From Streptomyces sp. CBMA152 (GTDB lineage: Bacteria; Actinomycetota; Actinomycetes; Streptomycetales; Streptomycetaceae): a DNA stretch of 64,000 nt. The notes below the pieces were generated by a model that was given only the letters and a program-made list of their open reading frames with translations, ran no database searches and was not told the DNA's origin. The position numbers and the translations under genes are program-made. Of this stretch, positions 24,775 to 33,961 are shown in pieces (the first letter of the stretch is position 1; each line of letters begins with the position of its first letter). Where the stretch lies: NCBI RefSeq assembly GCF_014596475.1, contig NZ_MECJ01000011.1:62001-126000 (forward strand), read 5' to 3'.

Positions 24775-25275
24775 CTACCGGTGGTGGGGCGGGTGTGGTG
24801 GCGGGGTCGGGATGGTGGCGATGCCGGGTGCGGTCTCGGGCCAGACCAGCAGGAGGGGGCAGGGGGCGTGGTCGACGATGAAGCGGCTGGCGGGGCCGAG
24901 GCTGCGGGGTCCGAGGTGGGTGCGGTCGCCGTCGCGGGCGAGGATGAGCAGCTCGGCGCCTTCGGCGGCGGCGACGACTTCCCGCTCGATGCGGCCGGTG
25001 CGCTCGGTCCGGGTGCACTCGCGGCCCAGGCGCTGCGCGGCGTCGGTCAGGAGCCGGCCGGCGGAGGCGGCCGCCAGCTGTTCGACGCGGATGCCGGGGT
25101 CGCGTTCGGGGTGGCCGCGGCCGAGCAGCCCGGCGAACGCACCGTGCGCCGCGCCCGGGACGTCGGCCGGGGTGACATGGAGCAGGACGACGTCTGCGCC
25201 CTCGGGCACGTGGGCGCGGGCGGCGTCCACGCAGGCGGGCCAGGTGCCCTCGACGATCCAGACCACCACAGCCAT
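24775..25275 (-). CDS. universal stress protein family protein
   Basis: A 166-residue UspA-fold protein with a first strand VVVWIVEGTWPACVDAA, a middle VVLLHVTPADV and a C-terminal VDHAPCPLLLVWPE. The GPRSLGPASRFIVDHAPCPLL segment corresponds to the GxxxxxxxGS nucleotide-binding region but lacks a clean GxVS signature. A His/Pro-rich tail ends the protein. It begins 4 bp after the permease stop at 25280, so the two form an operon, with a possible regulatory role for this protein. Confidence 0.8.
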   Translation of the reverse strand: MAVVVWIVEGTWPACVDAARAHVPEGADVVLLHVTPADVPGAAHGAFAGLLGRGHPERDPGIRVEQLAAASAGRLLTDAAQRLGRECTRTERTGRIEREVVAAAEGAELLILARDGDRTHLGPRSLGPASRFIVDHAPCPLLLVWPETAPGIATIPTPPPHPPHHR

Positions 25276-25279
25276 CCGG

Positions 25280-26539
25280 TCAGCCTCCTCCGATCGCGGT
25301 CAGCGATACCCACAGTGCCAGTACCGCGGCGCCCAGGCTGGCCGGTACGGCATACAGGCCGAGCCGGGTGAACTCCTTCAGCTCCACCTCGGCGTCGTGC
25401 GCGTGCACGATGCGCCGCCACAGCAGGGTGGCCAGCGAACCGGCGTAGGTGAGGTTCGGCCCGATGTTCACCCCGAGCAGCACCGCGAGAACGGCGCCGG
25501 GCCCGGACGGGGCGGTCAGCGGCAGCAGCACCAGCACCGCGGGCAGGTTGTTGATCACGTTGGCCAGGACGGCGGCCAGCGCCGCGATGCCCAGCAGCGC
25601 GGCCAGGCCGGTGCCGCCGGGGATCAGGCGGCCCAGGGCCGTGTCGAGACCGTTGTCGACGACGGCGCGGACCACGATGCCCAGGGCCAGGACGAAGGCG
25701 AGGAACGGCACCGCACTCGCGCGCACGATGGCGGTGGGAGTGGTGCGGCGCTTGGCCAGGGCGCGGACGGCGAGGACGGCGGCGCCCGCGAGCGCCGCCC
25801 AGGCGGGATCGATGCCGAGCGCGGAGGTGAGGACGAACCCGGCCAGCGTGCACGCCACGGCGGCCAGGGCGAACACCGGCATCTCGCGCGGCTCCGCGGT
25901 GGCCGGCGCGGAGGCGCCGGCGTCCAGGTCGGTGGCGAAGAACCGGAGGAAGACGACGTACTCGACGCCGATGGCCACCAGCCAGGGCAGCACCATCAGG
26001 GCGGCGAAGCGGGTGAAGCTCAGCCCGCTCGCGGCGAACGCCAGCAGGTTGGTCAGGTTGGAGACCGGCAGCAGCACGGAGGCGGTGTTCGACAGGTGCG
26101 TGCAGGCGTACACGTGCGGCCGGGACCGGGCCCCGAGCCGGGCGGCGGTGGCGAACACCACCGGGGTCAGCAGCACGATGGTGGCGTCCAGGCTGAGCAC
26201 CGCGGTGATCACCGAGGCAAGGGCGAACACCTGCACCAGCAGGCGGCGCGGCCGTCCCGCCGCGGTGCGCGCCATCCACGCCCCACACGCGTGGAACAGT
26301 CCCTCGTCGTCGCAGAGCTGGGCCAGGACCAGCACGGCCGCCAGGAACCCGATCACCGGACCCAGCCGGGCGGCCTCGTCGGCGGCGTGGTCGAGTGAGA
26401 TCGCCCCGGTGGCGATGACGAGGCCGGCGGCCGGGACGGCGACGACGGCCTCCGGCCAGCCGAACGGGCGGATGACCGCGCACGCCAGCACGACCACAAG
26501 AAGAACGGCGGAGAGTGCCTCCGCCAGCGCAGTGTTCAC
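25280..26539 (-). CDS. SLC13/ArsB-type (ion transporter superfamily) permease
   Basis: A 419-residue protein with about 11 hydrophobic segments. The repeated re-entrant signatures LSLDATIVLLTPVVFA with SNTASVLLPVSNLTN (N-half) and VINNLPAVLVLLPL with GVNIGPNLTYAGSLATLLW (C-half) are typical of the arsenite/citrate/Na+ antiporter superfamily. The ion is unknown. The GTG at 26539 is chosen from GGAGAAGA upstream and the hydrophobic N-terminus. It leads a two-gene operon with the USP gene. A long leader precedes it. Confidence 0.82.
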   Translation of the reverse strand: MNTALAEALSAVLLVVVLACAVIRPFGWPEAVVAVPAAGLVIATGAISLDHAADEAARLGPVIGFLAAVLVLAQLCDDEGLFHACGAWMARTAAGRPRRLLVQVFALASVITAVLSLDATIVLLTPVVFATAARLGARSRPHVYACTHLSNTASVLLPVSNLTNLLAFAASGLSFTRFAALMVLPWLVAIGVEYVVFLRFFATDLDAGASAPATAEPREMPVFALAAVACTLAGFVLTSALGIDPAWAALAGAAVLAVRALAKRRTTPTAIVRASAVPFLAFVLALGIVVRAVVDNGLDTALGRLIPGGTGLAALLGIAALAAVLANVINNLPAVLVLLPLTAPSGPGAVLAVLLGVNIGPNLTYAGSLATLLWRRIVHAHDAEVELKEFTRLGLYAVPASLGAAVLALWVSLTAIGGG

Positions 26540-26923
26540 CGCGCTATCTTCTCCGACCGGGCCGTTCGCGACCGGGGCCGGTCGGCCGGGGAATCGCCGC
26601 GGTCTCCTCGGCTTCGCCCGGCGCCCGGTACAGGGAGGCGGCAGCGGGAAGCTCAGCCCGTCGCCTGCCCTGACCAACGAACCTGCCGGTGACCCGTGTT
26701 GGAGTCACCTCCTGCCGACTCCCTGGTGGTCAACGGTCTTGGTGCGGTGTCCGGGGCCCCCGGGCCGGCGGTGACCCGGCCGAGGTTGCTCAGGGCGCAC
26801 TCCGCCTGGCCCTGCTGCCGGACGACGGCCCCACCGGTGGTTTCTTATCCTGGGACGGAACGCCCGTGCCCTGGTGATGGCGAGACCTCGTTGATGGGCG
26901 GCGTCACTCCGCGATGAGTCGGG
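26540..26923. other. gene-free region with possible structured leader of the permease operon
   Basis: 384 bp without a supportable gene. On the minus strand it is the leader of the permease operon. GGTGAC (26688-26693) can pair with GTCACC (26704-26709), and a CCTGCC direct repeat lies at 26664 and 26682. I do not recognise a known riboswitch consensus. Confidence 0.3.
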
Positions 26924-27487
26924 CTAGCGCGCCACGCGGTAGCGGAGGTGGACGACTTTCGAGCTGAACGTGCGGGTCTCCACGAGTTCGAGATCCACCC
27001 GGCGCTCATGCCGGGGAAAGTACGGAATGCCGCCGCCGACCAGCACCGGGTAGACCCTGGGCCGGTACTCGTCGATCAGGCCCAACGCGGCCGCCTCGGC
27101 GGCGAGGGTCGCGCCGCCGATCGCGATGTCGCCCTCCCCCGGCTCGGCTCGCAACCGCTCGATCTCCCGCGCCAGGCCGCCGGAGGCCAGGCGGGCGTTG
27201 CCCTGCACCGCCGACAGCGTGGTGGAGAACACCACCTTGGGAAGCGGCTTCCAGATCGCGGCCCACTCAAGCATCGAGTCGTCGAGCGATGGATCCTGGT
27301 CGGCGGTCTCCCAGTACAGCATCGTCTCGTACAGCCGACGTCCCATCAGATGGACGCCGACCTCTCGGATCTCGTCGGTGGCGAAGCGGAAGATCTCCTC
27401 GTCGGGCGCCGTCCAGTTGAAGCCGCCGTCCGGCCCGACGATGTAGCCGTCGAGTGAGATACCCATCGAATAGGTCACGCTGCGCAT
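26924..27487 (-). CDS. DHFR/RibD-like reductase family protein (minus-strand copy)
   Basis: A 187-residue protein with the DHFR-like fold of the RibD C-terminal family: MRSVTYSMGISLDGYIVGPD at the start, HLMGRRLYETMLYW in the middle and GEGDIAIGGATLAAEAAALG for NADPH phosphate binding. The C-terminal part is LIDEYRPRVYPVLVGGGIPY. These proteins reduce unknown pterin- or riboflavin-like substrates. The ATG at 27487 has an AGGAGG at 7-nt spacing. A second, divergent relative lies at 28597-29226, on the other side of the lectin gene. Confidence 0.85.
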   Translation of the reverse strand: MRSVTYSMGISLDGYIVGPDGGFNWTAPDEEIFRFATDEIREVGVHLMGRRLYETMLYWETADQDPSLDDSMLEWAAIWKPLPKVVFSTTLSAVQGNARLASGGLAREIERLRAEPGEGDIAIGGATLAAEAAALGLIDEYRPRVYPVLVGGGIPYFPRHERRVDLELVETRTFSSKVVHLRYRVAR

Positions 27488-27785
27488 CGAAAGTCCTCCT
27501 TGCTTACGGGTTCGACAGTACGACCGCCAAACGCCGCAGGACTCATCTCGGCTCGCCGGATCCGAAGTTCCACACCAGGAAGCCCATCCACCCCGAGCCG
27601 AAGGACGCGCCGCCGAACACACTGGGTGCCCGTCTCGGGGCAACCGGATGACACGTCGCCGGTTCGCGTCGCATGCGAACAATACGTCCCCGTCACCTTC
27701 CCCCCACACTCGACACGAACTCGATCAAACGTGCGATCGAGCGCGCCTGAGCAGGGCCACTGCTCCCTCGGGAAGGAACCCACGC

Positions 27786-28463
27786 GTGTTCAAGAGAATC
27801 GCGCTGCTGGCCGCAGCGCTCGGGCTGCTCGCCGTACCGATCACAGGGACGGCGTACGCGCAACCCGCCAGTCCGGGACAGACGTCCGTGGCGGCCGCCG
27901 CTCCGCTCACGGCCCATCCCCCGGTGTCCCCGGCCGCAGTCACCGCACTGAAGGGCATGACCCCGGTGGCCCCGGCGGACCTCGCCAAGTTGCTAGCCAA
28001 GGCTTCCGGTTCCGCCATGGCACCCACGCTGCGGACCGACGGCGTCTACGACCACATCACCAACTACAACAGCAACCAGTGTCTGGCCGTGCCCGGCGGG
28101 AGCACCGCCCAGGGCACCGGGCTCATCCAGTGGCCGTGCGGCAATTGGCGCGACCACTTCTGGTCCGTGCAGTACCAGTTCACGTCCGGCGGCTTCTACT
28201 GGTACCACGTCGTGAACCTCAACAGCGGGCAGTGCCTGGCCGTGCCCGGCGGCAGCACGGCGCAGGGCACCCAGGTCATCCAGTGGCCGTGCGGCAAGTG
28301 GGCCGACCACTACTGGGCGTTCGCCACGGACAGGGCCGGCGTCACACACATCGCCAACGGCAACAGCGGACAGTGCCTGGCCATACCCGGCGGCAGCACG
28401 GCACAGGGCACCAAGGTCATCCAGTGGCCGTGCGGCCAGTGGAACGACCACTACTGGTACTGA
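27786..28463 (+). CDS. secreted ricin-type beta-trefoil lectin
   Basis: A 225-residue secreted protein. The GTG at 27786 has AAGGAA upstream. The Sec signal (RIALLAAALGLLAVPITGTAYA) ends near residue 24, and an Ala/Pro-rich linker follows. Residues about 95-225 form one beta-trefoil of three near-identical repeats, each with NSNQCLAVPGGSTAQGT-like sequence then IQWPCG and a following W, which is the QxW signature. One Cys pair sits in each repeat. It is expected to bind galactose- or xylan-type sugars. No enzyme domain is attached. Confidence 0.87.
   Translation: MFKRIALLAAALGLLAVPITGTAYAQPASPGQTSVAAAAPLTAHPPVSPAAVTALKGMTPVAPADLAKLLAKASGSAMAPTLRTDGVYDHITNYNSNQCLAVPGGSTAQGTGLIQWPCGNWRDHFWSVQYQFTSGGFYWYHVVNLNSGQCLAVPGGSTAQGTQVIQWPCGKWADHYWAFATDRAGVTHIANGNSGQCLAIPGGSTAQGTKVIQWPCGQWNDHYWY
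28080..28463 (+). repeat. three tandem coding repeats (beta-trefoil units)
   Basis: The coding sequence of the lectin repeats three times with about 150-bp spacing. Near-identical blocks such as CTGGCCGTGCCCGGCGG and ATCCAGTGGCCGTGCGGC occur at about 28083, 28236 and 28377. Identity at DNA level is unusually high for trefoil units, suggesting recent amplification or gene conversion. Confidence 0.75.
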
Positions 28464-28479
28464 TCAGCCCCACCTACGA

Positions 28480-28501
28480 CCTTCGGGCCCGCGCCCGAAG
28501 G
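28480..28501. terminator. terminator hairpin after the lectin gene
   Basis: CCTTCGGGC-CCGC-GCCCGAAGG, a perfect 9-bp stem, begins 17 bp after the lectin stop codon. Confidence 0.75.
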
Positions 28502-28596
28502 CCGTCAATGCGGCGAGTGCGCGCGATGAGTTTTCGCCGACCCGGGAGTCACCCCATGTACAGGCGCATTCCGCTTCGTACGTGAAAGGCAGAGCC

Positions 28597-29226
28597 ATGG
28601 GCAAACTCATCGTTACCGCGTTCGTCACCCTGGACGGTGTCATGCAGGCCCCTGGCGGGCCGGGTGAGGACGTCGACGCGGGCTTCGAGCACGGCGGCTG
28701 GCTGGTGCCGTACGCCGACGACGACTTCGGGAGCCTCATGACGAGGATCTTCGAGGAGACCGCCGACCATCTCCTGCTCGGCCGCAGGACGTACGACCTC
28801 TTCGCGTCCTACTGGCCGCTGGTCACCGACGAGAACAACCCCATCGCCGTGAAGCTCAACGCGATGCCCAAGTACGTCGCCTCGCGCACCCCGCGCACAC
28901 TGGAGTGGCACAACTCCCATCTGCTGGAGGGCGAGGCCGCGGAGTCGATCGCCCGGCTCAAGGGGGAGCTCGGCGGCGTGATCATGACGCAGGGCAGCAG
29001 CGACCTCATCAGCACCCTCCAGCAGCACGATCTCGTCGATGAGTACCGACTGCTCGTCAGCCCCGTGATCCTCGGCACCGGCAAACGGCTCTTCAGCGGG
29101 GGCGCCACCCCGGTGGCCTGGACGCTCACCGAATCCCGTGCCACCGGCTCGGGCATGCAGTACTGCGCGTACGAACGGGCAGGGAAGCCCGAGTACGGAT
29201 CCTTCGCGCTGGAAGAGCAGGAGTGA
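28597..29226 (+). CDS. DHFR/RibD-like reductase family protein (plus-strand copy)
   Basis: A 209-residue DHFR-like protein: MGKLIVTAFVTLDGVMQAPG, then HLLLGRRTYDLFASYW, GGVIMTQGSSDLISTLQQHD and LVDEYRLLVSPVILGTGKRL. The layout matches the copy at 26924-27487, though the sequences have diverged well beyond a recent duplication. It probably uses NADPH; the substrate is unknown. The ATG at 28597 is preceded by AAAGGCAGAG. It is preceded by the lectin terminator. Confidence 0.85.
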   Translation: MGKLIVTAFVTLDGVMQAPGGPGEDVDAGFEHGGWLVPYADDDFGSLMTRIFEETADHLLLGRRTYDLFASYWPLVTDENNPIAVKLNAMPKYVASRTPRTLEWHNSHLLEGEAAESIARLKGELGGVIMTQGSSDLISTLQQHDLVDEYRLLVSPVILGTGKRLFSGGATPVAWTLTESRATGSGMQYCAYERAGKPEYGSFALEEQE

Positions 29227-29326
29227 GGAGGCCCCACGCGGAGCCTGGCATCCCAGTTGCCCTCCCCACTGGGCGATCTGCGACAGCCGCCTTGGCCGCG
29301 CCGGTCGTGACTGCCAGACTGCGCCG

Positions 29327-30862
29327 GTGAACATTCGGGGGGATGGGCGGGTCGGTCCGCAACAACCGTTCGTGTTGAGGCCGTTCGCGTTACAGCCGGT
29401 CGCGTTGGTGGCGGCTGTTCTCGCCGCGGTATTGGTCGCGCTGTCCGGGCGGTACGGCTTTCATCGCGACGAGCTCTACTTCCTGCTCGCAGGCCGCCAT
29501 CCGGCCTGGGGCTACGTCGACGAACCGCCGCTGACACCATTGCTCGCCCGGGCCGGTAGCGCCGTCTTCGGCGCGAGCCCGACGGGTCTGCGGGTCGTCC
29601 CGGCGCTGCTCTCCGCATGCTCCGTGGTGCTGACCGCCCTGCTGGCCCGGGAGCTGGGGGCCGGCCGTGGCGGGCAGATCTTCGCAGCCGGGTGCTGCGC
29701 CTGCTCCGGGTACGTCCTGGCCATCGGCCACTTGCTGTCCACCAGCACCCTCGATCTGACCGCCGAGCTGGGCGTCCTGCTCCTGACGCTGCGGCTGCTG
29801 CGGACCCGGGACGGCCGCTGGTGGCCGGCCCTGGGCGTGGCGGTCGGGGTGACGCTGCTGAACAAGCAGCTCGTCCTGTCCTTGCTCCTCGCCCTGCTGC
29901 TGGGTCTGCTGCTGGACCGCCCCTGGCGTGAACTCGCGCGGCGTCCCCGGCCCGGCAGCGCACGGCTGCTGCTCGGACCGCTGCTCGCACTGTTCCTCGC
30001 GCTCCTCATCACCGCACCCACACTCTGGTGGCAGGCCACGCACGGCTGGCCCGAGCTGAAGGTGGCCCGGGTTCTCAGCCACATCAGCGGCGTGTCGGGA
30101 CGGCTGCTCTTCCTGCCGCTCCAACTGCTCCAGTTCTCCCCGGTCCTCGTTCCCGTCGCGATCGTGGGCCTGCGGGGGCTGCTGCGCGATGACGAGCTCC
30201 GCTGGGCCCGGCCGCTGGCGCTCGCCTACCCGGTGCTCTGCGTCCTGGTGCTCATCGGCGGCGGCAAACCGTACTACCCGCTCCCGCTGCTGCTCGCCGT
30301 GACGGCGGCCGGCTGCGAACCCGTCGTCCGCCGTGCGCGCCGGTCCTGGCGAACCCTCACACCCCTGCTTCTCCTCGCGGCGGCCACCAGCGCACTGGCC
30401 GCCCTGCCCGTACTGCCGGTCCCGGCGGTCGCCGTCACCAACGCCGTCGACATCGACCAGGGCGAGCAGGTCGGCTGGCCCCGATTCACCCGTACCATCG
30501 CGACCGCCTGGACCGCGATCCCCGCAGCACAGCGCACCCACGCCGTCCTGCTCACCTCGAACTACGGCGAGGCAGGCGCGCTCGCCCGCTACGGACCCGC
30601 CTACGGGCTTCCCACCGTGTACTCCGGTCACATGAGCCTGTACGACTGGGGCCCACCCCCGGACAGTCACGACGGCCCCGTCCTGCTGGTGGAGCAGGCC
30701 AACGGCCACCAACTGGAACAGCACTTCACCAACTGCCGCACCGTGGGCCGGATCGACAACGGCCACGGCATCAGCAACGAGGAGCAGCACGCGAAGGTCG
30801 TGCTGTGCGATGGCGCCCACCAGCGGTGGTCCGCGCTCTGGCCGTCATTGCGCCAATACTGA
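29327..30862 (+). CDS. GT39/ArnT-like membrane glycosyltransferase (copy 1)
   Basis: A 511-residue polytopic GT-C-fold protein. After the first helix it has RYGFHRDELYFLLAGRHPAW, then GYVDEPPLTPLLARAG; the Asp/Glu pair in the first external loop is the catalytic signature of dolichyl/polyprenyl-phosphate-sugar transferases. About ten further helices and a C-terminal extracytoplasmic domain (LLTSNYGEAGALARYG) follow. It is expected to move a sugar from a polyprenyl-phosphate donor outside the membrane. The GTG at 29327 is used because no ATG is in frame before the first helix. A paralogue lies at 61557-63104. Confidence 0.85.
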   Translation: MNIRGDGRVGPQQPFVLRPFALQPVALVAAVLAAVLVALSGRYGFHRDELYFLLAGRHPAWGYVDEPPLTPLLARAGSAVFGASPTGLRVVPALLSACSVVLTALLARELGAGRGGQIFAAGCCACSGYVLAIGHLLSTSTLDLTAELGVLLLTLRLLRTRDGRWWPALGVAVGVTLLNKQLVLSLLLALLLGLLLDRPWRELARRPRPGSARLLLGPLLALFLALLITAPTLWWQATHGWPELKVARVLSHISGVSGRLLFLPLQLLQFSPVLVPVAIVGLRGLLRDDELRWARPLALAYPVLCVLVLIGGGKPYYPLPLLLAVTAAGCEPVVRRARRSWRTLTPLLLLAAATSALAALPVLPVPAVAVTNAVDIDQGEQVGWPRFTRTIATAWTAIPAAQRTHAVLLTSNYGEAGALARYGPAYGLPTVYSGHMSLYDWGPPPDSHDGPVLLVEQANGHQLEQHFTNCRTVGRIDNGHGISNEEQHAKVVLCDGAHQRWSALWPSLRQY

Positions 30863-30881
30863 CCCGCCGTCATCCATGCGG

Positions 30882-32510
30882 TCAGGCGGGCGGCCGGATC
30901 GACAGTGCGTGGTGGAAGACGTCGCGTGGGTCCCAACGGGCCTTGATCTGTTGGAGGCGTGGGTAGTTGTCCTTGTAGTAGAGGGTGTGCCAGGGGACGC
31001 CGGAGGTGTTCCACGTGGGGTCGGCGAGGTCGGTGTCGGGGTAGTTGATGTATGAGCCGTCACTCACCGCGCCGGGTACGGGGACGCCACCCGTGTCGGC
31101 GTACACATCGCGGTAGAAGTTACGGACCCAGGCGAGGTTGGTGGCGTCGGCGGACTCGGCGGACCAGATCGTCTGGTAGACGGCCTTCATGATCACGTCG
31201 CGTTGGGCGACGGCGGTGGCGTTGGACGGTACGGCGCCGACTTGGCCGCCGTATCCGACGAGGAGCATGCCACCGCCCGGCGTGCCCGTACTGTTGGTCA
31301 AGTTCCGGTAGATGGCCGCGAGTTGTGCGCCGGTGAACGAGCGACGCAGATAGCCTGCCTTGATCTTGTAGCGGCGGGTGCCGACGTTGCCGGGCTCGCC
31401 GGTGCCCGGCCAGGTGGTCGGGTGCAGCCAGGGCATCGTCAACGGGGTCACCTTGCCCGCCAGACCCGTATCCGCCGTCACCGCTTTCACGAAATCGGTG
31501 ACCATCCCCGCGGCGTTGGGGATGTCCGCGTCGATCTGAACGGTCATCAGGAAGCCGCCCGCGCTGTGGTGGGTCGGGATGAGGATCGCGTACAGACCGG
31601 CGTACGGCGAGTCGGGCGCGCTATGACGTTCATGCCAGGTTCCGAAGTTGTGCAGCAGCCTGGTGAACGCCCGCTGGGTCATCTGCTCGTCCCAGGCCCA
31701 GTTGACCAGGACCGCGAGTTGTTCGCGCGGTGCGGACGGCAGGAGCTTGGACGGGTCACTTCCGCTCGCCCCGGGTGAACGCAGCCAGTACCGGGTGACC
31801 ACCCCGAAGTTCCCGCCGCCCGCGCCCGTGTGCGCCCAGAACAGGTCGCGGTGCGGGTCGTCCGGCTCCCGCGTCGCCACCACGGCGCGGGCGGTGCCCT
31901 CCCGGTCGACCACCACCACCTCCACGCCGTACAGGTGGTCCACCACCGATCCGTACCGGCGCGACAGCGGTCCGTACCCGCCACCGGCGAAGTGCCCGCC
32001 CGCGCCCACCTCCGGGCAGCCGCCCGCGGGGATGGTCACGCCCCAGCCCTTGAACAGTGTGCGGTAGACGTGCCCGAGCGTGGCTCCCGGCTGCACCGAG
32101 AACGCGCCGCGCGCCGCGTCGTAACCGACCGCGTCCATGGGTGACAGGTCCAGCAGCATCCGCACGGCCAGGTCGGCGGTGAAGTTCTCGAAGCAGTGCC
32201 CGCCACTGCGGACCGCGACGGTGCGTCCGGACCGTACGGCATCCGTCACCGCGCGCACCACCTGCTGGGTCGAACCGACGACACGGATCTCGTCCGGCCG
32301 CCCCACGAAGCGGAAGTTGTTGCCGCGCAGGAGGCTGTCATACCGGGTGTCGCCCGGCCGGACCGTCACCGGCCCGAACCCCGTCCCCTCCTCCGTCACC
32401 TCCCCGGTATCCGCCGAAGCCGACGGGCCGACGAAACTCGCGGCCGCAGCCACCGCCCCCGCCGCCAGCAGCCCACGCCGACTGGGCAGGTCGAGGTTCG
32501 ATCTGTTCAA
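30882..32510 (-). CDS. Tat-exported FAD-binding oxidase (berberine bridge enzyme-like)
   Basis: A 542-residue flavoprotein with a twin-arginine signal (PSRRGLLAAGAVAAAASFVG). The PP-loop FAD domain carries RSGGHCFENF (His105) and PAGGCPEVGAGGHF (Cys165), the two residues that hold FAD covalently in bicovalent flavoenzymes. The C-terminal BBE motif (NYPDTDL, then YYKDNYPRLQQIKARWDP) closes the protein. It oxidises sugars or secondary metabolites with O2. The TTG at 32510 fits an AGGAGG 5 nt upstream better than the GTG 3 bases earlier. Confidence 0.88.
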   Translation of the reverse strand: MNRSNLDLPSRRGLLAAGAVAAAASFVGPSASADTGEVTEEGTGFGPVTVRPGDTRYDSLLRGNNFRFVGRPDEIRVVGSTQQVVRAVTDAVRSGRTVAVRSGGHCFENFTADLAVRMLLDLSPMDAVGYDAARGAFSVQPGATLGHVYRTLFKGWGVTIPAGGCPEVGAGGHFAGGGYGPLSRRYGSVVDHLYGVEVVVVDREGTARAVVATREPDDPHRDLFWAHTGAGGGNFGVVTRYWLRSPGASGSDPSKLLPSAPREQLAVLVNWAWDEQMTQRAFTRLLHNFGTWHERHSAPDSPYAGLYAILIPTHHSAGGFLMTVQIDADIPNAAGMVTDFVKAVTADTGLAGKVTPLTMPWLHPTTWPGTGEPGNVGTRRYKIKAGYLRRSFTGAQLAAIYRNLTNSTGTPGGGMLLVGYGGQVGAVPSNATAVAQRDVIMKAVYQTIWSAESADATNLAWVRNFYRDVYADTGGVPVPGAVSDGSYINYPDTDLADPTWNTSGVPWHTLYYKDNYPRLQQIKARWDPRDVFHHALSIRPPA

Positions 32511-32634
32511 CACGACCTCCTGGATTGGTGACGCCCGACAACTCCCCATCACTGCACAGTCCTTGACGGTCCATCATGACCCAGCTCGCGTCCTGACCCA
32601 ACCCGCAGGGATACGGCGAATAGAGGGCCACCCC

Positions 32635-33840
32635 TCAGCGGTCGTGACCGCCGGACGTGTCCCCGGCTGGGTGTCCACGGGTCGCGTGATCTGTGTGGTC
32701 GTGGCCGGGGTCGGGGGCGCCTCCCATCATGCGGAGCATGGACGGCCCGCCGGTGCGCCAGAAGCGCACCAGGAGCGCGGCGGCCAGGACAAGGAAGGCG
32801 ATGTTGAGCCAGGTGGTGTAGTTCCAGCTCACACCCTCCATCGGAACCTTCGCGTCGGCCTGGTCGGGGATCAGACCGAGGCCGCCGAAGGTGAACTCGA
32901 CGATGTACCCGGCGACGACCATCGCCACGTAGAAGGTGCCGAGCAGGAAGGCGGCGGTCCTGGCGCCGTAGTACTTCCGGTAGATGTTGAGGATCGGCAG
33001 GATCAGCAGGTCGGCGAAGATGAAGGCGACCACACCGCCGAAGCTGATGCCGCCCTTCCAGAGCACCACCGCCAGCGGCACGTTGCCGATGGAGCACACG
33101 AAGGAGGCCATCGCCACCAGCGGGCCGACGATCGGGCCCCACAGCTTGGCGGCGAGGGGGTGGCCGTCGAAGAAGAAGGTGCGCCAGAAGGAGTCGGGAA
33201 CCCAGGCGGCGATGGCGCCCGCGATGAGCAGGCCGACGATCAGGTCGCGTACGATCGCCGCCCACTCCATGACGAAGACGTGGCTGGTGGCGGTGAAGCC
33301 GTCGCGCGAGAACAGGCGCCGGACGAAGGAACCCTCGCCGTGAACGGACATGTCCATCGCGGCGTGCCCCTCCATCGACCCGGCCAGGCCCCGTTCGGCC
33401 TGCTCGCGGGCGGCCCGCAGGAGTCCGTCGCGCAGGAAGAGCCGGAACAGTACCGCCAACAGGACGATCATGATGGGGCCGCCGACGAATTCGGCGGCGG
33501 TGAACTGCCAGCCCATCAACAGGGCCAGGATCACGCCGAGTTCGACGACCAGGTTGGTGGAGGCGATCTCGAAGGCCATCGCGGCGGTGAAGTTCGCGCC
33601 CTTGCGGAACAGCGAGCGGGCCAGCGCCACGGCCGCGTACGAGCAGGACGAGGACGCCGCGCCCAGTCCGGCGGCGACGGCCAGGGTGCGGGGCCGGTCA
33701 TCGCCCAGGAGCGAGACCACGGTGGATTTACGGACGACGGCCTGAACGACGGCGGACAGGGCGAAGCCCAGAATCAGGGCCCAGGTGATCTCCCAGGTCA
33801 TGGATCCGGTGATCGACAGTGCGTGCAGTACGGCGTGCAT
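32635..33840 (-). CDS. permease of the DUF318/ArsP-like family with His-rich tail
   Basis: A 401-residue membrane protein with two homologous halves of about four helices. Each half starts with a conserved Ser/Cys motif: AASSSCSYAAVALARSLFRK in the N-half and FVCSIGNVPLAVVLWKGG in the C-half. The C-terminal tail DPGHDHTDHATRGHPAG is a probable metal-binding segment. Relatives export organoarsenicals or are found with metal genes. Here it follows a Met/His-rich lipoprotein and a CsoR-type operator, so copper is the likeliest ion. A terminator hairpin separates it from the lipoprotein gene upstream. Confidence 0.82.
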   Translation of the reverse strand: MHAVLHALSITGSMTWEITWALILGFALSAVVQAVVRKSTVVSLLGDDRPRTLAVAAGLGAASSSCSYAAVALARSLFRKGANFTAAMAFEIASTNLVVELGVILALLMGWQFTAAEFVGGPIMIVLLAVLFRLFLRDGLLRAAREQAERGLAGSMEGHAAMDMSVHGEGSFVRRLFSRDGFTATSHVFVMEWAAIVRDLIVGLLIAGAIAAWVPDSFWRTFFFDGHPLAAKLWGPIVGPLVAMASFVCSIGNVPLAVVLWKGGISFGGVVAFIFADLLILPILNIYRKYYGARTAAFLLGTFYVAMVVAGYIVEFTFGGLGLIPDQADAKVPMEGVSWNYTTWLNIAFLVLAAALLVRFWRTGGPSMLRMMGGAPDPGHDHTDHATRGHPAGDTSGGHDR

Positions 33841-33923
33841 CTGTGAAGCCTTCCCGGCGAAGGTGAGGCGCGCGGCCGACGGACACGCCGTCTTTCGGGT
33901 ACGGGTCCGTCCGGCCCGGAATT

Positions 33924-33955
33924 GCGGGGCGCCGCCGTTGCGGGCGGCGCCCCGC
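33924..33955. terminator. terminator hairpin after the lipoprotein gene
   Basis: GCGGGGCGCCGCC pairs perfectly with GGCGGCGCCCCGC over a 6-nt loop. It lies between the lipoprotein stop and the permease start on the minus strand, so it would end or attenuate transcription into the permease gene. Confidence 0.8.
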
Positions 33956-33961
33956 CGGGGA

